NCBI RefSeq assembly: GCF_000607165.1
Contig: NZ_JFZG01000004.1
Coordinates: forward strand, 310,001-374,000
Length of the DNA: 64,000 nt
Direction of reading: 5' to 3'
Source of the DNA: Ralstonia pickettii
GTDB taxonomy: Bacteria > Pseudomonadota > Gammaproteobacteria > Burkholderiales > Burkholderiaceae
Shown in pieces: positions 45,374-56,302 of this stretch; position 1 is the first letter of the stretch; each line of letters begins with the position of its first letter. Position numbers and translations under genes: made by a program. Under the pieces are notes generated by a model. It was not told the origin of the DNA. It worked only from the letters and a program-made list of their open reading frames with translations, and did no database searches.

Positions 45374-45497
45374 AGGGTGGGGCGGTAGGGCAGGCGGCCG
45401 ATAGCACAGGAAACGGCGCAAAAACAGTGCCGAACCTTCAAACGTTGTGCGCTTTGCAGCGCAGCAAAATACGCTTTACGTAGGGGAAAACGCCATG

Positions 45498-45527
45498 TTG
45501 AGACGCAGCAACGCTATCGCGTATTGT
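45498..45527 (+). promoter_or_regulatory. Candidate sigma-70 promoter for the acyl-CoA ligase gene
   Basis: TTGAGA and TATTGT are separated by 18 bp in the 344-base gap between the divergent selO and ligase genes. The rest of that gap shows no gene or repeat. A weaker pair, TTGACG (45644) and AACAAT, lies nearer to the start. Confidence 0.35.
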
Positions 45528-45717
45528 ACTTGCGAGTAAAGAAAGCTGCAGCCTGCGAACCCTTGCACCACAACGATTCGCACGGTTTTTCAGATGGCCG
45601 GGTAAACATGGGGGCCGATGTGGCAGCGCACAACAATATCCCGTTGACGTGCTTGGCGATCACGGGAACAATCGGCCAAAAAATAGAACGGTTGTTCAGT
45701 TTTTTCTAGGAGACACC

Positions 45718-47346
<1,629 letters not shown>

Positions 47347-47564
47347 CTACATATAGAAACCGCCGCCCGTGCATGGGTCACCCCGGCACGAGGACGGCGG
47401 GCGTAAGACAACCGGATCAGGGCCGGCCGCCGCGCGACGGACACGTCGACGCAGTGGGATGAAGCCCGGGCGCGTTGCAACCTGGAGACGCAAGCAGCCG
47501 CACGCCCACCAGAGGCACGCGGAGAGTGACTCGCCGGCGGCTCCACCACATGAAGGAGACACGC

Positions 47565-48821
47565 ATGACGAAGTTCCGTCCGTTGGTTGTGGCTGTTGCA
47601 TGTGTTGCGGCAATCGGTGGGGCAGTCCTGCCCACTGCATCGTCCGCCGCCGAAACCGTGAAGATCGCCTGGATCGATCCGTTGTCCGGCCTGATGGGCG
47701 CGCTGGGCCAGAACCAGTTGCGCAGCTGGCAGTACATCGCCGATCTCGCCACGCAGAAGAACTGGGCCGGCGACGGCACGAAGTTCGAAGTGGTGGGCTT
47801 TGACAACAAGCTCTCACCGCAGGAAAGCCTGACGGCGCTCAAGCAGGTGGCCGATCAGGGCATCCACTACATCGTGCAGGGCAACGGCTCGAGCGTCGGC
47901 ATGGCGCTGGAAGACGCCGTGGCCAAGTACAACGAACGTAATCCGGGTAAGGAGATCGTCTACCTGAACTACGCTGCGGTGGACCCGGATATGACGAACA
48001 GCAAGTGCAATTACTGGCACTTCCGCCTGGACGCCAACTCCGACATGAAGATGGAAGCGTTGACCAGCTTCCTGGCGAAAGATCCGAAGGTCAAGAAGGT
48101 CTACCTGATCAACCAGAACTATTCGTTCGGTCATCAGGTAGCGCGTGCGGCCAAGGAATACCTCAAGCGCAAGCGTCCGGACATCGAGATCGTGGGGGAA
48201 GACCTGCACCCGCTGGCGCAGGTGAAGGACTTCTCGCCGTACGTCTCGAAGATCAAATCGTCGGGTGCCGATACCGTCATCACCGGCAACTGGGGTAGCG
48301 ACCTGGCGCTGCTGATCAAGGCCGGCAAGGACGCGGGCCTAAACGCGAACTTCTATACCTACTACGCCTCGACCACGGGCGTGCCGACGGCGATGGGCTC
48401 CGCAGGCGCAGATCACGTGAAATACGTGGGCTACTGGAACGTCAACAACGACGGTTACAAGGGTGCAGATATCGTCGAGGGCTACAAGAAGAAGTACAAC
48501 GACGATTTCTACCTGATGGCGTCGTACACCGGTATCGCCATGCTGGCCAAGGCCATCAAGCAGACCAAGTCTGTCGAGCCTGCCAAGGTTGCCAAGGCCT
48601 TTGAAGGCATGAAGGTCGACAGCCTGAACGGCACCTTCGAGATGCGCGCGTCTGACCACCAGGGTCAGCAGCCGCTCTACATCGCCACCTGGGAAAAAAT
48701 CAACGGCAAGAACGTCAAGTTCGACCAGGAGAACACCGGCTACGGCTGGAAGACCGACGCTGTGCTCGACCAGTACGTCGCGTCGCAGCCGACCTCCTGC
48801 CAGATGAAGCGTCCTCAGTAA
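47565..48821 (+). CDS. livK: Branched-chain amino acid ABC transporter, substrate-binding protein
   Basis: A 418-residue periplasmic binding protein of the LivK/Peripla_BP_6 family. The signal peptide runs from MTKFRPLVVAVACVAAIGGA to about ASSAA. The mature start ETVKIAWIDPLSGLMGALGQ is diagnostic. AAGGAGAC lies before ATG 47565. First gene of a complete livKHMGF set, so probably made from a promoter in the 218-base gap. Ligand may be Leu/Ile/Val or another small amide; longer than E. coli LivK (about 369). Confidence 0.92.
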   Translation: MTKFRPLVVAVACVAAIGGAVLPTASSAAETVKIAWIDPLSGLMGALGQNQLRSWQYIADLATQKNWAGDGTKFEVVGFDNKLSPQESLTALKQVADQGIHYIVQGNGSSVGMALEDAVAKYNERNPGKEIVYLNYAAVDPDMTNSKCNYWHFRLDANSDMKMEALTSFLAKDPKVKKVYLINQNYSFGHQVARAAKEYLKRKRPDIEIVGEDLHPLAQVKDFSPYVSKIKSSGADTVITGNWGSDLALLIKAGKDAGLNANFYTYYASTTGVPTAMGSAGADHVKYVGYWNVNNDGYKGADIVEGYKKKYNDDFYLMASYTGIAMLAKAIKQTKSVEPAKVAKAFEGMKVDSLNGTFEMRASDHQGQQPLYIATWEKINGKNVKFDQENTGYGWKTDAVLDQYVASQPTSCQMKRPQ

Positions 48822-48947
48822 GGCCGCGGATGGTGTGCCGAAGGGCTGCCCGATGCTATCGTGCGGCGATGTTTTAAACGGAGTCCATGGGCCACGCATT
48901 GATGCGTGCGTCCCATGCTCCGCCGAATCTGCTGGAAGGGTTGCAGC

Positions 48948-49895
48948 GTGGAATTTCTAGTCATCAATCTCTTGAACGGCATCAGCTACGGGCTGTTGCT
49001 GTTCATGTTGTCTTCGGGCCTGACGCTGATCTTCAGCATGATGGGCGTTCTCAATTTTGCGCATGCCAGCTTCTACATGCTGGGCGCGTATTTCGCCTAT
49101 GTCGTCAGCGGCTATCTGGGCTTCTGGGCCGCGCTGATCGTGGCGCCGCTGCTCGTTGGTGCGCTTGGCGCCGTGGTCGAGCGCTACGGGCTGCGCACGG
49201 TGCACCGCTATGGCCACGTCGCCGAACTGCTGTTTACCTTCGGTCTGGCCTATCTGATTGAAGAAGGCGTGAAGCTGGTGTGGGGCCTGCCCGCCGTGGC
49301 GTACCGCGTGCCGGACGCACTGGACGGCCCGCTGTTCACGCTGTTTACCTCGTCGTTCCCGAAGTACCGCGCCTTCATGATGCTGGTGTCGCTGCTGATG
49401 CTGGTGGGCATCTTCCTGCTGCTCACGCGCACACGTATCGGGCTTGTCATTCAAGCCGCGCTCACGCATCCGGACATGGTGGAAGCGCTGGGCCATAACG
49501 TGCCGCGCGTGTTCATGCTGGTGTTCGGCGGCGGCTGTGCGTTGGCGGGGCTGGCGGGCGTGATTGGCGGCAATGCGTTCGTGACCGAGCCATCGATGGC
49601 CGCGGCGGTCGGCTCCATCGTCTTCGTGGTGGCGGTCGTGGGCGGCATGGGGTCTCTGGTGGGCGCGTTCATCGCGTCGCTGCTGATCGGCTGCATCCAG
49701 ACCTTTGCCGTCACGCTGGATATTTCGGTGACGAGCGTGCTGGAGAAGATCGGCGTCACGCTCAATCCGGACGTGCCGCTCATCTCCGTCTGGAACCTGA
49801 CGATTGCGCAAGTCGCACCGGTGCTGCCATATCTGCTGCTGGTGCTGATGCTGATCTTCCGCCCGCGCGGGCTGATGGGTACGCGGGAGAGCTAA
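48948..49895 (+). CDS. livH: Branched-chain amino acid ABC transporter permease LivH
   Basis: A 315-residue inner-membrane permease of the LivH type with about eight membrane segments. The start is taken as GTG 48948 (VEFLVINLLNGISYGLLLFM), preceded by GGAAGG at nine bases; the upstream ATG at 48906 would add a Cys/Arg-rich leader unlike LivH. FSMMGVLNFAHASFYMLGAY and the C-terminal RPRGLMGTRES are family blocks. The stop is directly followed by livM. Confidence 0.9.
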   Translation: MEFLVINLLNGISYGLLLFMLSSGLTLIFSMMGVLNFAHASFYMLGAYFAYVVSGYLGFWAALIVAPLLVGALGAVVERYGLRTVHRYGHVAELLFTFGLAYLIEEGVKLVWGLPAVAYRVPDALDGPLFTLFTSSFPKYRAFMMLVSLLMLVGIFLLLTRTRIGLVIQAALTHPDMVEALGHNVPRVFMLVFGGGCALAGLAGVIGGNAFVTEPSMAAAVGSIVFVVAVVGGMGSLVGAFIASLLIGCIQTFAVTLDISVTSVLEKIGVTLNPDVPLISVWNLTIAQVAPVLPYLLLVLMLIFRPRGLMGTRES

Positions 49896-51230
49896 ATGGA
49901 ACGCACCATGCACCAACAAGCGCAACAACAAGCCGCGCTGCCGGCCAACGATCGAGCGCAGACGATGAAATTCAAACCGGTCAATCTTGCCCGCTGGCTG
50001 CTCTGGGGCGCCACCGCGCTGGTGATGATCGTGCTGCCGCTCATCTGGCCGCAGGGTTTCGCCATCACGCTGCTCTCGCAGATGGGCATCATGATCATCT
50101 TCGCGCTCTCGTACAACATGCTGCTTGGCCAGTCCGGCATGCTGTCGTTCGGGCACGCGGTGTACGCCGGCCTGGGCGCCTTCATGGCTGTGCACGTGCT
50201 CAACAAGATCGGCGCCATGCAGACGCTGGGCATCGGCGGGCCGCTCGCCGTTGCGCTATTGCCCATTGCAGGCGGCCTGGGTGGCGCGCTGTTCGGCGTG
50301 ATCTTCGGCTATGTCACCACCAAGAAGGCCGGCACGACGTTCGCCATGATCACGCTGGGTATCGGCGAGATGGTGTTTGCTAGCGCGTTGATGTTCCCGG
50401 ACTTCTTTGGCGGCGAGGGCGGTGTCTCCACCAACCGCAGCATTGGCGACGCGCTGCTTGGCGTGACGTTCGGGCCGGGGCGCCAGGTGTATTACCTGAT
50501 TGCCGCGTGGTGCCTGATTTCGATGGCGCTGATGTATGCGTGGACGCAGACGCCGCTGGGCCGCATCGCCAACGCCGTGCGCGACAACCCAGAGCGGGTG
50601 GAGTTCATCGGCTACAACACGCAGCGTGTGCGCTTTCTGGTGGTGATCCTGTCCGCGTTCTTCGCGGGCATTGCCGGCGCGCTGTCGTGCATCAACTTTG
50701 AGATCGTGACGGCCGAGAACGTGTCGGCAGTGCGCTCGGGTTCGGTGCTGCTGGCGGCCTTCATTGGCGGCATGGGCAGCTTCTTCGGGCCGATCATCGG
50801 CGCGGTGCTCACGGTGTTTTTTACCGTGGCGCTGTCGGGCATCACCAAGGCGTGGCTGCTGTACCTGGGGCTGTTCTTCGTGCTGATGGTCATGTACGCG
50901 CCGGGCGGCATCGCCAGTCTTCTGGTCATGCATCTGCCGATCCTTCGGCGCGGCAAGCTCAAGACGCTGCTGCCGGCTTATGGCGTGGCGATCGTGCCGG
51001 CTGTCATTCTGCTGATTGCGTTGATCTCCACCGTGGAAATGATCTACGCCGTGCAGGACGACGCCTCGGGTGGTGTGGCCACGCTGTTCGGCCTGTCTGT
51101 CGAACCGAATACCCTCAAGCCGTGGATTGTCACCGCCGTGCTGTGGCTGGTGGGCGCTTTCGGTCTGCGTGCTGCGGCTGGCAAGCTACGCACCGCTTGG
51201 GACAACGCATTGCAGGAGCCGCAACCATGA
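49896..51230 (+). CDS. livM: Branched-chain amino acid ABC transporter permease LivM
   Basis: A 444-residue permease with around ten membrane segments. LSYNMLLGQSGMLSFGHAVYAGLGA and the C-terminal LFFVLMVMYAPGGIASL are typical for LivM. An extra C-terminal pair of membrane segments (about residues 355-435) extends beyond the usual end. Abuts livH with no gap and overlaps livG by four bases (ATGA), so the liv message is translationally coupled. Confidence 0.93.
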   Translation: MERTMHQQAQQQAALPANDRAQTMKFKPVNLARWLLWGATALVMIVLPLIWPQGFAITLLSQMGIMIIFALSYNMLLGQSGMLSFGHAVYAGLGAFMAVHVLNKIGAMQTLGIGGPLAVALLPIAGGLGGALFGVIFGYVTTKKAGTTFAMITLGIGEMVFASALMFPDFFGGEGGVSTNRSIGDALLGVTFGPGRQVYYLIAAWCLISMALMYAWTQTPLGRIANAVRDNPERVEFIGYNTQRVRFLVVILSAFFAGIAGALSCINFEIVTAENVSAVRSGSVLLAAFIGGMGSFFGPIIGAVLTVFFTVALSGITKAWLLYLGLFFVLMVMYAPGGIASLLVMHLPILRRGKLKTLLPAYGVAIVPAVILLIALISTVEMIYAVQDDASGGVATLFGLSVEPNTLKPWIVTAVLWLVGAFGLRAAAGKLRTAWDNALQEPQP

Positions 51231-52015
51231 GCCAACCGACATCTGGGCCGACCGCAGCGCTCGAGTTGCGCGATGTTCGCAAGCGCTTTGGCGCAACTGA
51301 AATCATTCGAGGGGTCAACCTCACCATTGGCAAGGGTGAGCGCCATGCGCTCATCGGCCCGAACGGCGCCGGCAAATCGACCACGTTCAACCTGATCTCG
51401 GGCCGCTTTCCGGCCAGCTCAGGAAGCGTGCGCCTGAACGGAGAAGAGATCAGCGGCTTGGCGCCGTTCGAGATCAACCGCAAGGGCCTGTCGCGCAGCT
51501 TCCAGATCACCAACATCTTTCATCGGTTGTCGGTATTTGAGAACCTGCGCTGCGCGGTGCTCTGGTCGCTCGGCTACAAGTATTCGTTCTGGCACAAGCT
51601 GGCCGAGCTGCGTGACGCACGCGAGCGCGCTGAAGAAGTGCTCGAGCAGATCGGCATGACACATCGGCGCGATGCCGCCGCAGGCTTGCTGACCTACGCC
51701 GAGCAGCGGGCGCTGGAAATCGGCGTCACCATCGCGGGCGGTGCCGACGTGATCCTGCTGGATGAGCCAACCGCCGGCATGAGCCGTTCCGAATCGGATC
51801 ACGCGGTGGACCTCATCCGCAAGGTCACGGTAGGCAAGACGCTGGTGATGGTCGAGCACGACATGAGTGTGGTGTTTGGCCTGGCCGATCGCATCTCGGT
51901 GCTCGTCTATGGCGAAGTGATCGCCACCGATACGCCCGAAGCCATTCGCAATAACCGCCGCGTGAAAGAGGCTTACCTCGGCACCACGCTGGACGAACCT
52001 GCAGGAGCGCATTGA
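51227..52015 (+). CDS. livG: Branched-chain amino acid ABC transporter ATP-binding protein LivG
   Basis: A 262-residue ATPase. Walker A is GPNGAGKST (about residue 45), Walker B is VILLDEPTAGMS, and the signature is the LivG-specific LTYAEQRALEIG rather than LSGGQ. LVMVEHDMSVVF contains the switch His. C-terminal AYLGTTLDE block matches LivG. Partner of the LivF ATPase next to it. Confidence 0.94.
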   Translation: MSQPTSGPTAALELRDVRKRFGATEIIRGVNLTIGKGERHALIGPNGAGKSTTFNLISGRFPASSGSVRLNGEEISGLAPFEINRKGLSRSFQITNIFHRLSVFENLRCAVLWSLGYKYSFWHKLAELRDARERAEEVLEQIGMTHRRDAAAGLLTYAEQRALEIGVTIAGGADVILLDEPTAGMSRSESDHAVDLIRKVTVGKTLVMVEHDMSVVFGLADRISVLVYGEVIATDTPEAIRNNRRVKEAYLGTTLDEPAGAH

Positions 52016-52734
52016 TGGCAACGAATACTCCGATGTTGGAGGTGCGCGACCTGCACGCGTACTACGGCAAGAGCCACATCCTGCACGGCGTCGACATGCA
52101 CGTAGGCGAGGGCGAGATCGTTGCGCTACTCGGCCGTAATGGGGTGGGGCGTTCGACCCTGGCCAAGTCCATCATGGGCATGGTCCGGCACGAAGGCGAA
52201 ATCCTGCTGCGCGGCAAGAACGTGAGCGGCCTGCGAACCTTTGAAGTGGCGCACAAGGGTATCGGCTATGTGCCCGAGAACCGGGACATCTTCCCCACGC
52301 TGACGGTGCGGCAGAACCTGCTGCTTGGCGAGAAACGCAACCCGAGTCAGCCCAAGCCGCGCTGGCAGGTCGAAGACATGTACCAGATGTTCCCGCGCCT
52401 GAAGGAGCGTGAGAACACGGCTGCAGGTGTGCTGTCGGGCGGCGAGCAGCAGATGCTGACGCTGTGCCGCACGCTGATGGGCGACCCCGATTTCATCATC
52501 ATCGACGAGCCGACCGAAGGTCTTGCGCCGCTGATCGTGACACTCGTGGGCGAGTACCTGAAGACGCTCAAGGAGCGGGGGATTTCCGTGCTGCTGGTGG
52601 AGCAGAAGCTGGCCATTGCCCTGGACATTTCACAACGCGTCTATGTGATGGGGCACGGGCAGATTGTGTTTGAAGGAACGCCCCAGCAGTTGAAAGCGGA
52701 CGCGAAAGTCCGGCAGGAGTGGTTGGAGGTTTAA
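52015..52734 (+). CDS. livF: Branched-chain amino acid ABC transporter ATP-binding protein LivF, Walker A Lys replaced by Arg
   Basis: A 239-residue LivF-type ATPase. The Walker A motif reads GRNGVGRST: the invariant Lys is Arg46 (codon CGT, 52150-52152). The rest is intact: signature LSGGEQQMLTL, Walker B FIIIDEPTEGLAP and LLVEQKLAIAL. Loss of the P-loop Lys usually weakens ATP hydrolysis, so this half may be regulatory while LivG does the main work, unless Arg is tolerated in this subgroup. The ATG at 52015 overlaps the livG stop by one base. A terminator follows 30 bases later. Confidence 0.93.
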   Translation: MATNTPMLEVRDLHAYYGKSHILHGVDMHVGEGEIVALLGRNGVGRSTLAKSIMGMVRHEGEILLRGKNVSGLRTFEVAHKGIGYVPENRDIFPTLTVRQNLLLGEKRNPSQPKPRWQVEDMYQMFPRLKERENTAAGVLSGGEQQMLTLCRTLMGDPDFIIIDEPTEGLAPLIVTLVGEYLKTLKERGISVLLVEQKLAIALDISQRVYVMGHGQIVFEGTPQQLKADAKVRQEWLEV

Positions 52735-52763
52735 ACGCCACACGTCGGACCACAGCGCACAGA

Positions 52764-52798
52764 AGGCCCGCATGGACAACCGTGCGGGCTTTTTTTCT
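52764..52798 (+). terminator. Rho-independent terminator after the liv operon
   Basis: GCCCGCA and TGCGGGC enclose a loop and lead into a run of seven T. Confidence 0.88.
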
Positions 52799-52803
52799 TG
52801 CAG

Positions 52804-54330
52804 TCAGTTGGCGATCGTGCCCGCCGCAGTTGCTTCGGCGGTGGTTTCGGCTTGCTGCAGGTGCTCCACGCTGAACTGCATCTCCGAGTACTTCACGAAC
52901 CGCGTCTTGAATTTCCAGCGGTAAGCCAGCCAGATCGCCACAAACAGGATCACACCGCAGTACGTTGCGATGAAGGCGCCAAAGTTATCCACGGGTGCAA
53001 ACAGCGCTTTGGTGTTCTGCCCAAGAATGATCACCACGCACAGGATCGCCACCATGATCGGCCCGAACGGGAAGAACGGCGACCGATACGCCAGTTGCTC
53101 CACGGAATGCCCCTGGCTCGTGAACCCCTTGCGGAACCGGTAGTGCGCCAGCGCAATGCCGAACCACGCGATGAAGCACGTTACCGCAGATGTATTCAGC
53201 AGCCACAGGTAGACCACCTGGTCGCCAAACAATGAACTGAAGAAGCACAGCGCGCCAACGGCGGATGTGGCCAGCAGCGCGCGGTGCGGCACGCCGTTTG
53301 CCGACACCTTGGCAAACCAGCGCGGCGCCTGACCTTCGAGCGACAGGTCGTACAGAATCCGCGTCGACACATAGAGGCTCGACGTGCCGGACGACAGCAG
53401 CGCGGTCAGCACCACCGCATTCATCATCCCGGCGGCAAACGCGAGGCCCGCATGCTGGAACACAAGCGCAAATGGGCTGACGCCGACGTCTGTCGCTTCA
53501 TTGCGCAGCAGGTTCGGATCGGTGTACGGCAGCAGCACGCCGATGATCAGGATCGCCAGCACATAGAACAGCAGGATGCGCCAGAACGTCTGGCGAATGG
53601 CGCGCGGGATGGTGCGGGAGGGGTTCTCTGCCTCGCCGGCGGCAACGCCAATGGTCTCGACACCCTGGAACGAGAACCCGGCAATCATCGCCACACCGAC
53701 CATGGCCGGCACACCGCCCACGAACGGCGCTTCACCCACGGTGAAGTTCTGCCAACCCGACTGCGGCCCGCCGTGCATGATGCCGAGGATCATCGCCAGG
53801 CCGATCAGCAGGAACACGATGATCGTCACCACCTTGATCATCGAAAACCAGTATTCCGCCTCACCAAAGCCGCGCACGGAGAAGGCGTTGAGGCCAAACA
53901 TGAGCAGCAGGAATGCGGCGCTCCACACCATGCCCGACACGCCCGGGAACCAGTACTTCATCACCAGCTGTGCGGCGGCCAGTTCCACAGCAACGGACAC
54001 GGCCAGCGCAAACCAGTAGTTCCACCCCAGCGCAAAGCCGAAGCCTTCTTCCACGTACAACCGGCTGTAAGTCACGAACGAGCCCGAGACGGGCAGATGC
54101 ACTGCCAGCTCGCCAAGACTCGTCATCAGGCAATAGACCATCACGCCGATCAGCGTGTAGGTCAGCAGCGCGCCGCCAGGCCCGGCCTGCGCAATGGATG
54201 CGCCGGACGCGACGAACAGCCCCGTGCCGATGGCGCCGCCAAGGGCGATCATCATCAGGTGGCGCGCGCGCAGGCGTCGGCGCAGTTCGGATTGGGCCTC
54301 AAGCCCGGTGGGGGTGATGGATGTGTGCAT
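52804..54330 (-). CDS. Amino acid permease, APC family (LysP-like), copy 1
   Basis: A 508-residue permease with twelve predicted membrane segments, importing an amino acid by proton symport. N-terminal LRRRLRARHLMMIALGGAIGTGLFVASG is the AAT-family start with the GAIGTGLF substrate-binding loop. MIAGFSFQGVETIGVAAGEAENP is the TM6 region. The closest E. coli match by eye is LysP (lysine); AroP or GABA permease types are alternatives. Paralogue of the gene at 54408-55943, arranged head-to-tail 77 bases apart, with the other upstream. Confidence 0.88.
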   Translation of the reverse strand: MHTSITPTGLEAQSELRRRLRARHLMMIALGGAIGTGLFVASGASIAQAGPGGALLTYTLIGVMVYCLMTSLGELAVHLPVSGSFVTYSRLYVEEGFGFALGWNYWFALAVSVAVELAAAQLVMKYWFPGVSGMVWSAAFLLLMFGLNAFSVRGFGEAEYWFSMIKVVTIIVFLLIGLAMILGIMHGGPQSGWQNFTVGEAPFVGGVPAMVGVAMIAGFSFQGVETIGVAAGEAENPSRTIPRAIRQTFWRILLFYVLAILIIGVLLPYTDPNLLRNEATDVGVSPFALVFQHAGLAFAAGMMNAVVLTALLSSGTSSLYVSTRILYDLSLEGQAPRWFAKVSANGVPHRALLATSAVGALCFFSSLFGDQVVYLWLLNTSAVTCFIAWFGIALAHYRFRKGFTSQGHSVEQLAYRSPFFPFGPIMVAILCVVIILGQNTKALFAPVDNFGAFIATYCGVILFVAIWLAYRWKFKTRFVKYSEMQFSVEHLQQAETTAEATAAGTIAN

Positions 54331-54407
54331 AGCCGGAGGCGCCAGGGTGGGCGGCCCAATGAAAACGCCCGCCGGATGCTGTGCAAACGGCTGGCGGAGC
54401 GGGGTGA

Positions 54408-55943
54408 TTACTGCGTACGGTGTGCGACGGTCGGCAATTCGGGGCCGGGGTCTTGGCCGGCCAGCGAATCGCGTAGCACAGGCGGGCGCGGGAAGTGCAT
54501 GTCCTGGTAACGGACAATGCCGCCGCCACGCACCAGCCGGTAGCCGATCCAGATCAGGAAGAACACCGGGATGCCGATGTACGTGGCGATCACCGCCGGC
54601 CAATCAACGGTGCCGGTGGTGAACGCCTGGTAGTTCTGGCCGAGCGTGATGACCAGGCACAACCCAAACGCGAACAACGGGCCATATGGGAAGAACTTGG
54701 AGCGGTACGGCAACTGCGCCGGATCATGCCCCTGCGCCACGAGCCCCTTGCGGAAGCGATAGTGACTGATGGCAATGCCGAGCCATGCCACGAAGCCGGT
54801 CATGCCCGAGGTATTCAGCAGCCACAGGTAGACCGTCTTGTCGCCATACAACGAACTCAGGAAGCACAGCGCGCCGACGGCGGTCGTGGCCAGTAGCGCA
54901 TTGCGCGGCACACCGTTCTGGGTGAGTTGCGCAAAGATGCGCGGCGCGCGGCCCTCGGTGGCCAGGTTGTAGAGCATCCGCGTGGACGCATACATGCCTG
55001 AATTGCCCGCCGACAGCACCGCCGTCAGGATCACCGCATTCATCAGGCCCGCGGCAAACGCCAGGCCTGCGTGCTTGAAAACGAGCGTGAAGGGGCTCAC
55101 GCCAATGTTCGTCACTTCCGTCGACAGCAGATTGGGGTCGGTGTACGGCACGAGCACGCCGATGATGAAGATCGCCAGCACGTAGAACAGCAGGATCCGC
55201 CAGAACACCTGCTTGACCGCACGCGGAATGGTGCGCGCCGGGTCGGCCGATTCGCCGGCCGCCACGCCAATCAGCTCCGTCCCCTGGAACGAGAACCCCG
55301 CGATCATCGCTACGCCGATCATCGCCGGCAGCCCGCCCACGAACGGCGCATCACCCATCGTCAGGTTCTGCAGGCCCGATTGCGGACCACCCTTCATGAT
55401 CCCGAAGATCATCGCCAGGCCAATGCCGATAAAGAAGATGACGGTGACGACCTTGATGAGTGCGAACCAGTATTCTGCCTCGCCAAAGCCGCGCACCGAG
55501 ATGGCATTGAGCAGGAACATGATGGCGAGGAACACAGCGCTCCACAGTACGCCCGGCACGTCGGGAAACCAGTAATGCATGACGAGCTGCGCGGCCGCCA
55601 GCTCAACGGCAATCGTCACGGCCCAGTTGTACCAATAGTTCCAGCCGAGTGCGAAGCCAAAGCCTTCGTCCACATACAGCGCGCCGTAGGTGGCAAAGGA
55701 CCCGGAAACGGGCATGTAGGCAGCAAGCTCGCCCAGGCTGGTCATCAGGAAATAGACCATTGCCCCGATGAGGATATAGGCGGCGAGCGCGCCTCCGGGG
55801 CCCGCCTGCGAGACCGACGCACCCGAGGCCACGAAAAGCCCGGTACCGATCGACCCGCCGATGGCGATCATGGTGAGATGGCGCGCGCGCAAGGTGCGGC
55901 GCAAGCCCGGCGTCTCTGAAGACGGGGTAGCGTGTTCTGACAT
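54408..55943 (-). CDS. Amino acid permease, APC family (LysP-like), copy 2
   Basis: A 511-residue twelve-segment permease. LRRTLRARHLTMIAIGGSIGTG is the N-terminal loop and MIAGFSFQGTELIGVAAGESADP the TM6 region; most segments match copy 1 closely. The ATG at 55943 is chosen; in-frame residues upstream are not conserved. Being first in order, it may be the promoter-proximal copy. Divergent from the beta-oxidation operon. Small differences near the TM6 motif (TELIG versus VETIG) may tune substrate range. Confidence 0.88.
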   Translation of the reverse strand: MSEHATPSSETPGLRRTLRARHLTMIAIGGSIGTGLFVASGASVSQAGPGGALAAYILIGAMVYFLMTSLGELAAYMPVSGSFATYGALYVDEGFGFALGWNYWYNWAVTIAVELAAAQLVMHYWFPDVPGVLWSAVFLAIMFLLNAISVRGFGEAEYWFALIKVVTVIFFIGIGLAMIFGIMKGGPQSGLQNLTMGDAPFVGGLPAMIGVAMIAGFSFQGTELIGVAAGESADPARTIPRAVKQVFWRILLFYVLAIFIIGVLVPYTDPNLLSTEVTNIGVSPFTLVFKHAGLAFAAGLMNAVILTAVLSAGNSGMYASTRMLYNLATEGRAPRIFAQLTQNGVPRNALLATTAVGALCFLSSLYGDKTVYLWLLNTSGMTGFVAWLGIAISHYRFRKGLVAQGHDPAQLPYRSKFFPYGPLFAFGLCLVITLGQNYQAFTTGTVDWPAVIATYIGIPVFFLIWIGYRLVRGGGIVRYQDMHFPRPPVLRDSLAGQDPGPELPTVAHRTQ

Positions 55944-56161
55944 GGATACAGAGTGGTCGATTTTGCTCGGATCGCGAATCAAATCGACGAAATGTGACGA
56001 GACGTTCCCGCGCCTGGTGGGCGTCCGGCGAACGAAATGCGCGACTCTATCAAAACCGTCACGCAGCGGGCAAAAAATCCATGCTGCAGCACACGCGTTT
56101 GAACCCATCGGGGCACGCTGCATCGCCCGCCAGACGGCGCCGTGCAGCGCAAAAATAAAAA

Positions 56162-56190
56162 TTGAACGACCGTGCTATTTTGTGTATTCT
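56162..56190 (+). promoter_or_regulatory. Candidate sigma-70 promoter for the beta-oxidation cluster
   Basis: TTGAAC and TATTCT are separated by exactly 17 bp, about 110 bases before the ATG at 56303. It is in the 359-base gap to the divergent permease gene, which otherwise holds no gene or clear repeat. Confidence 0.5.
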
Positions 56191-56302
56191 GTGTCGAGTC
56201 GCGGCCTTACCGCGCGTTAAAAAAACGATAGTTGAGAGACAGTTCAACCGCGAGGCACGGTGCGCCTGATCTGCCGGCCCTCGCATCACCAAAGGAACCA
56301 GC

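Noticed and set aside
45524-45709. Small plus-strand frame before the acyl-CoA ligase
   Set aside because: No ribosome-binding site and no recognisable protein; it lies in the promoter region.
47347-47564. Terminator after the acyl-CoA ligase gene
   Set aside because: GC-rich complementary stretches are present near 47366-47402, but no T-run follows.
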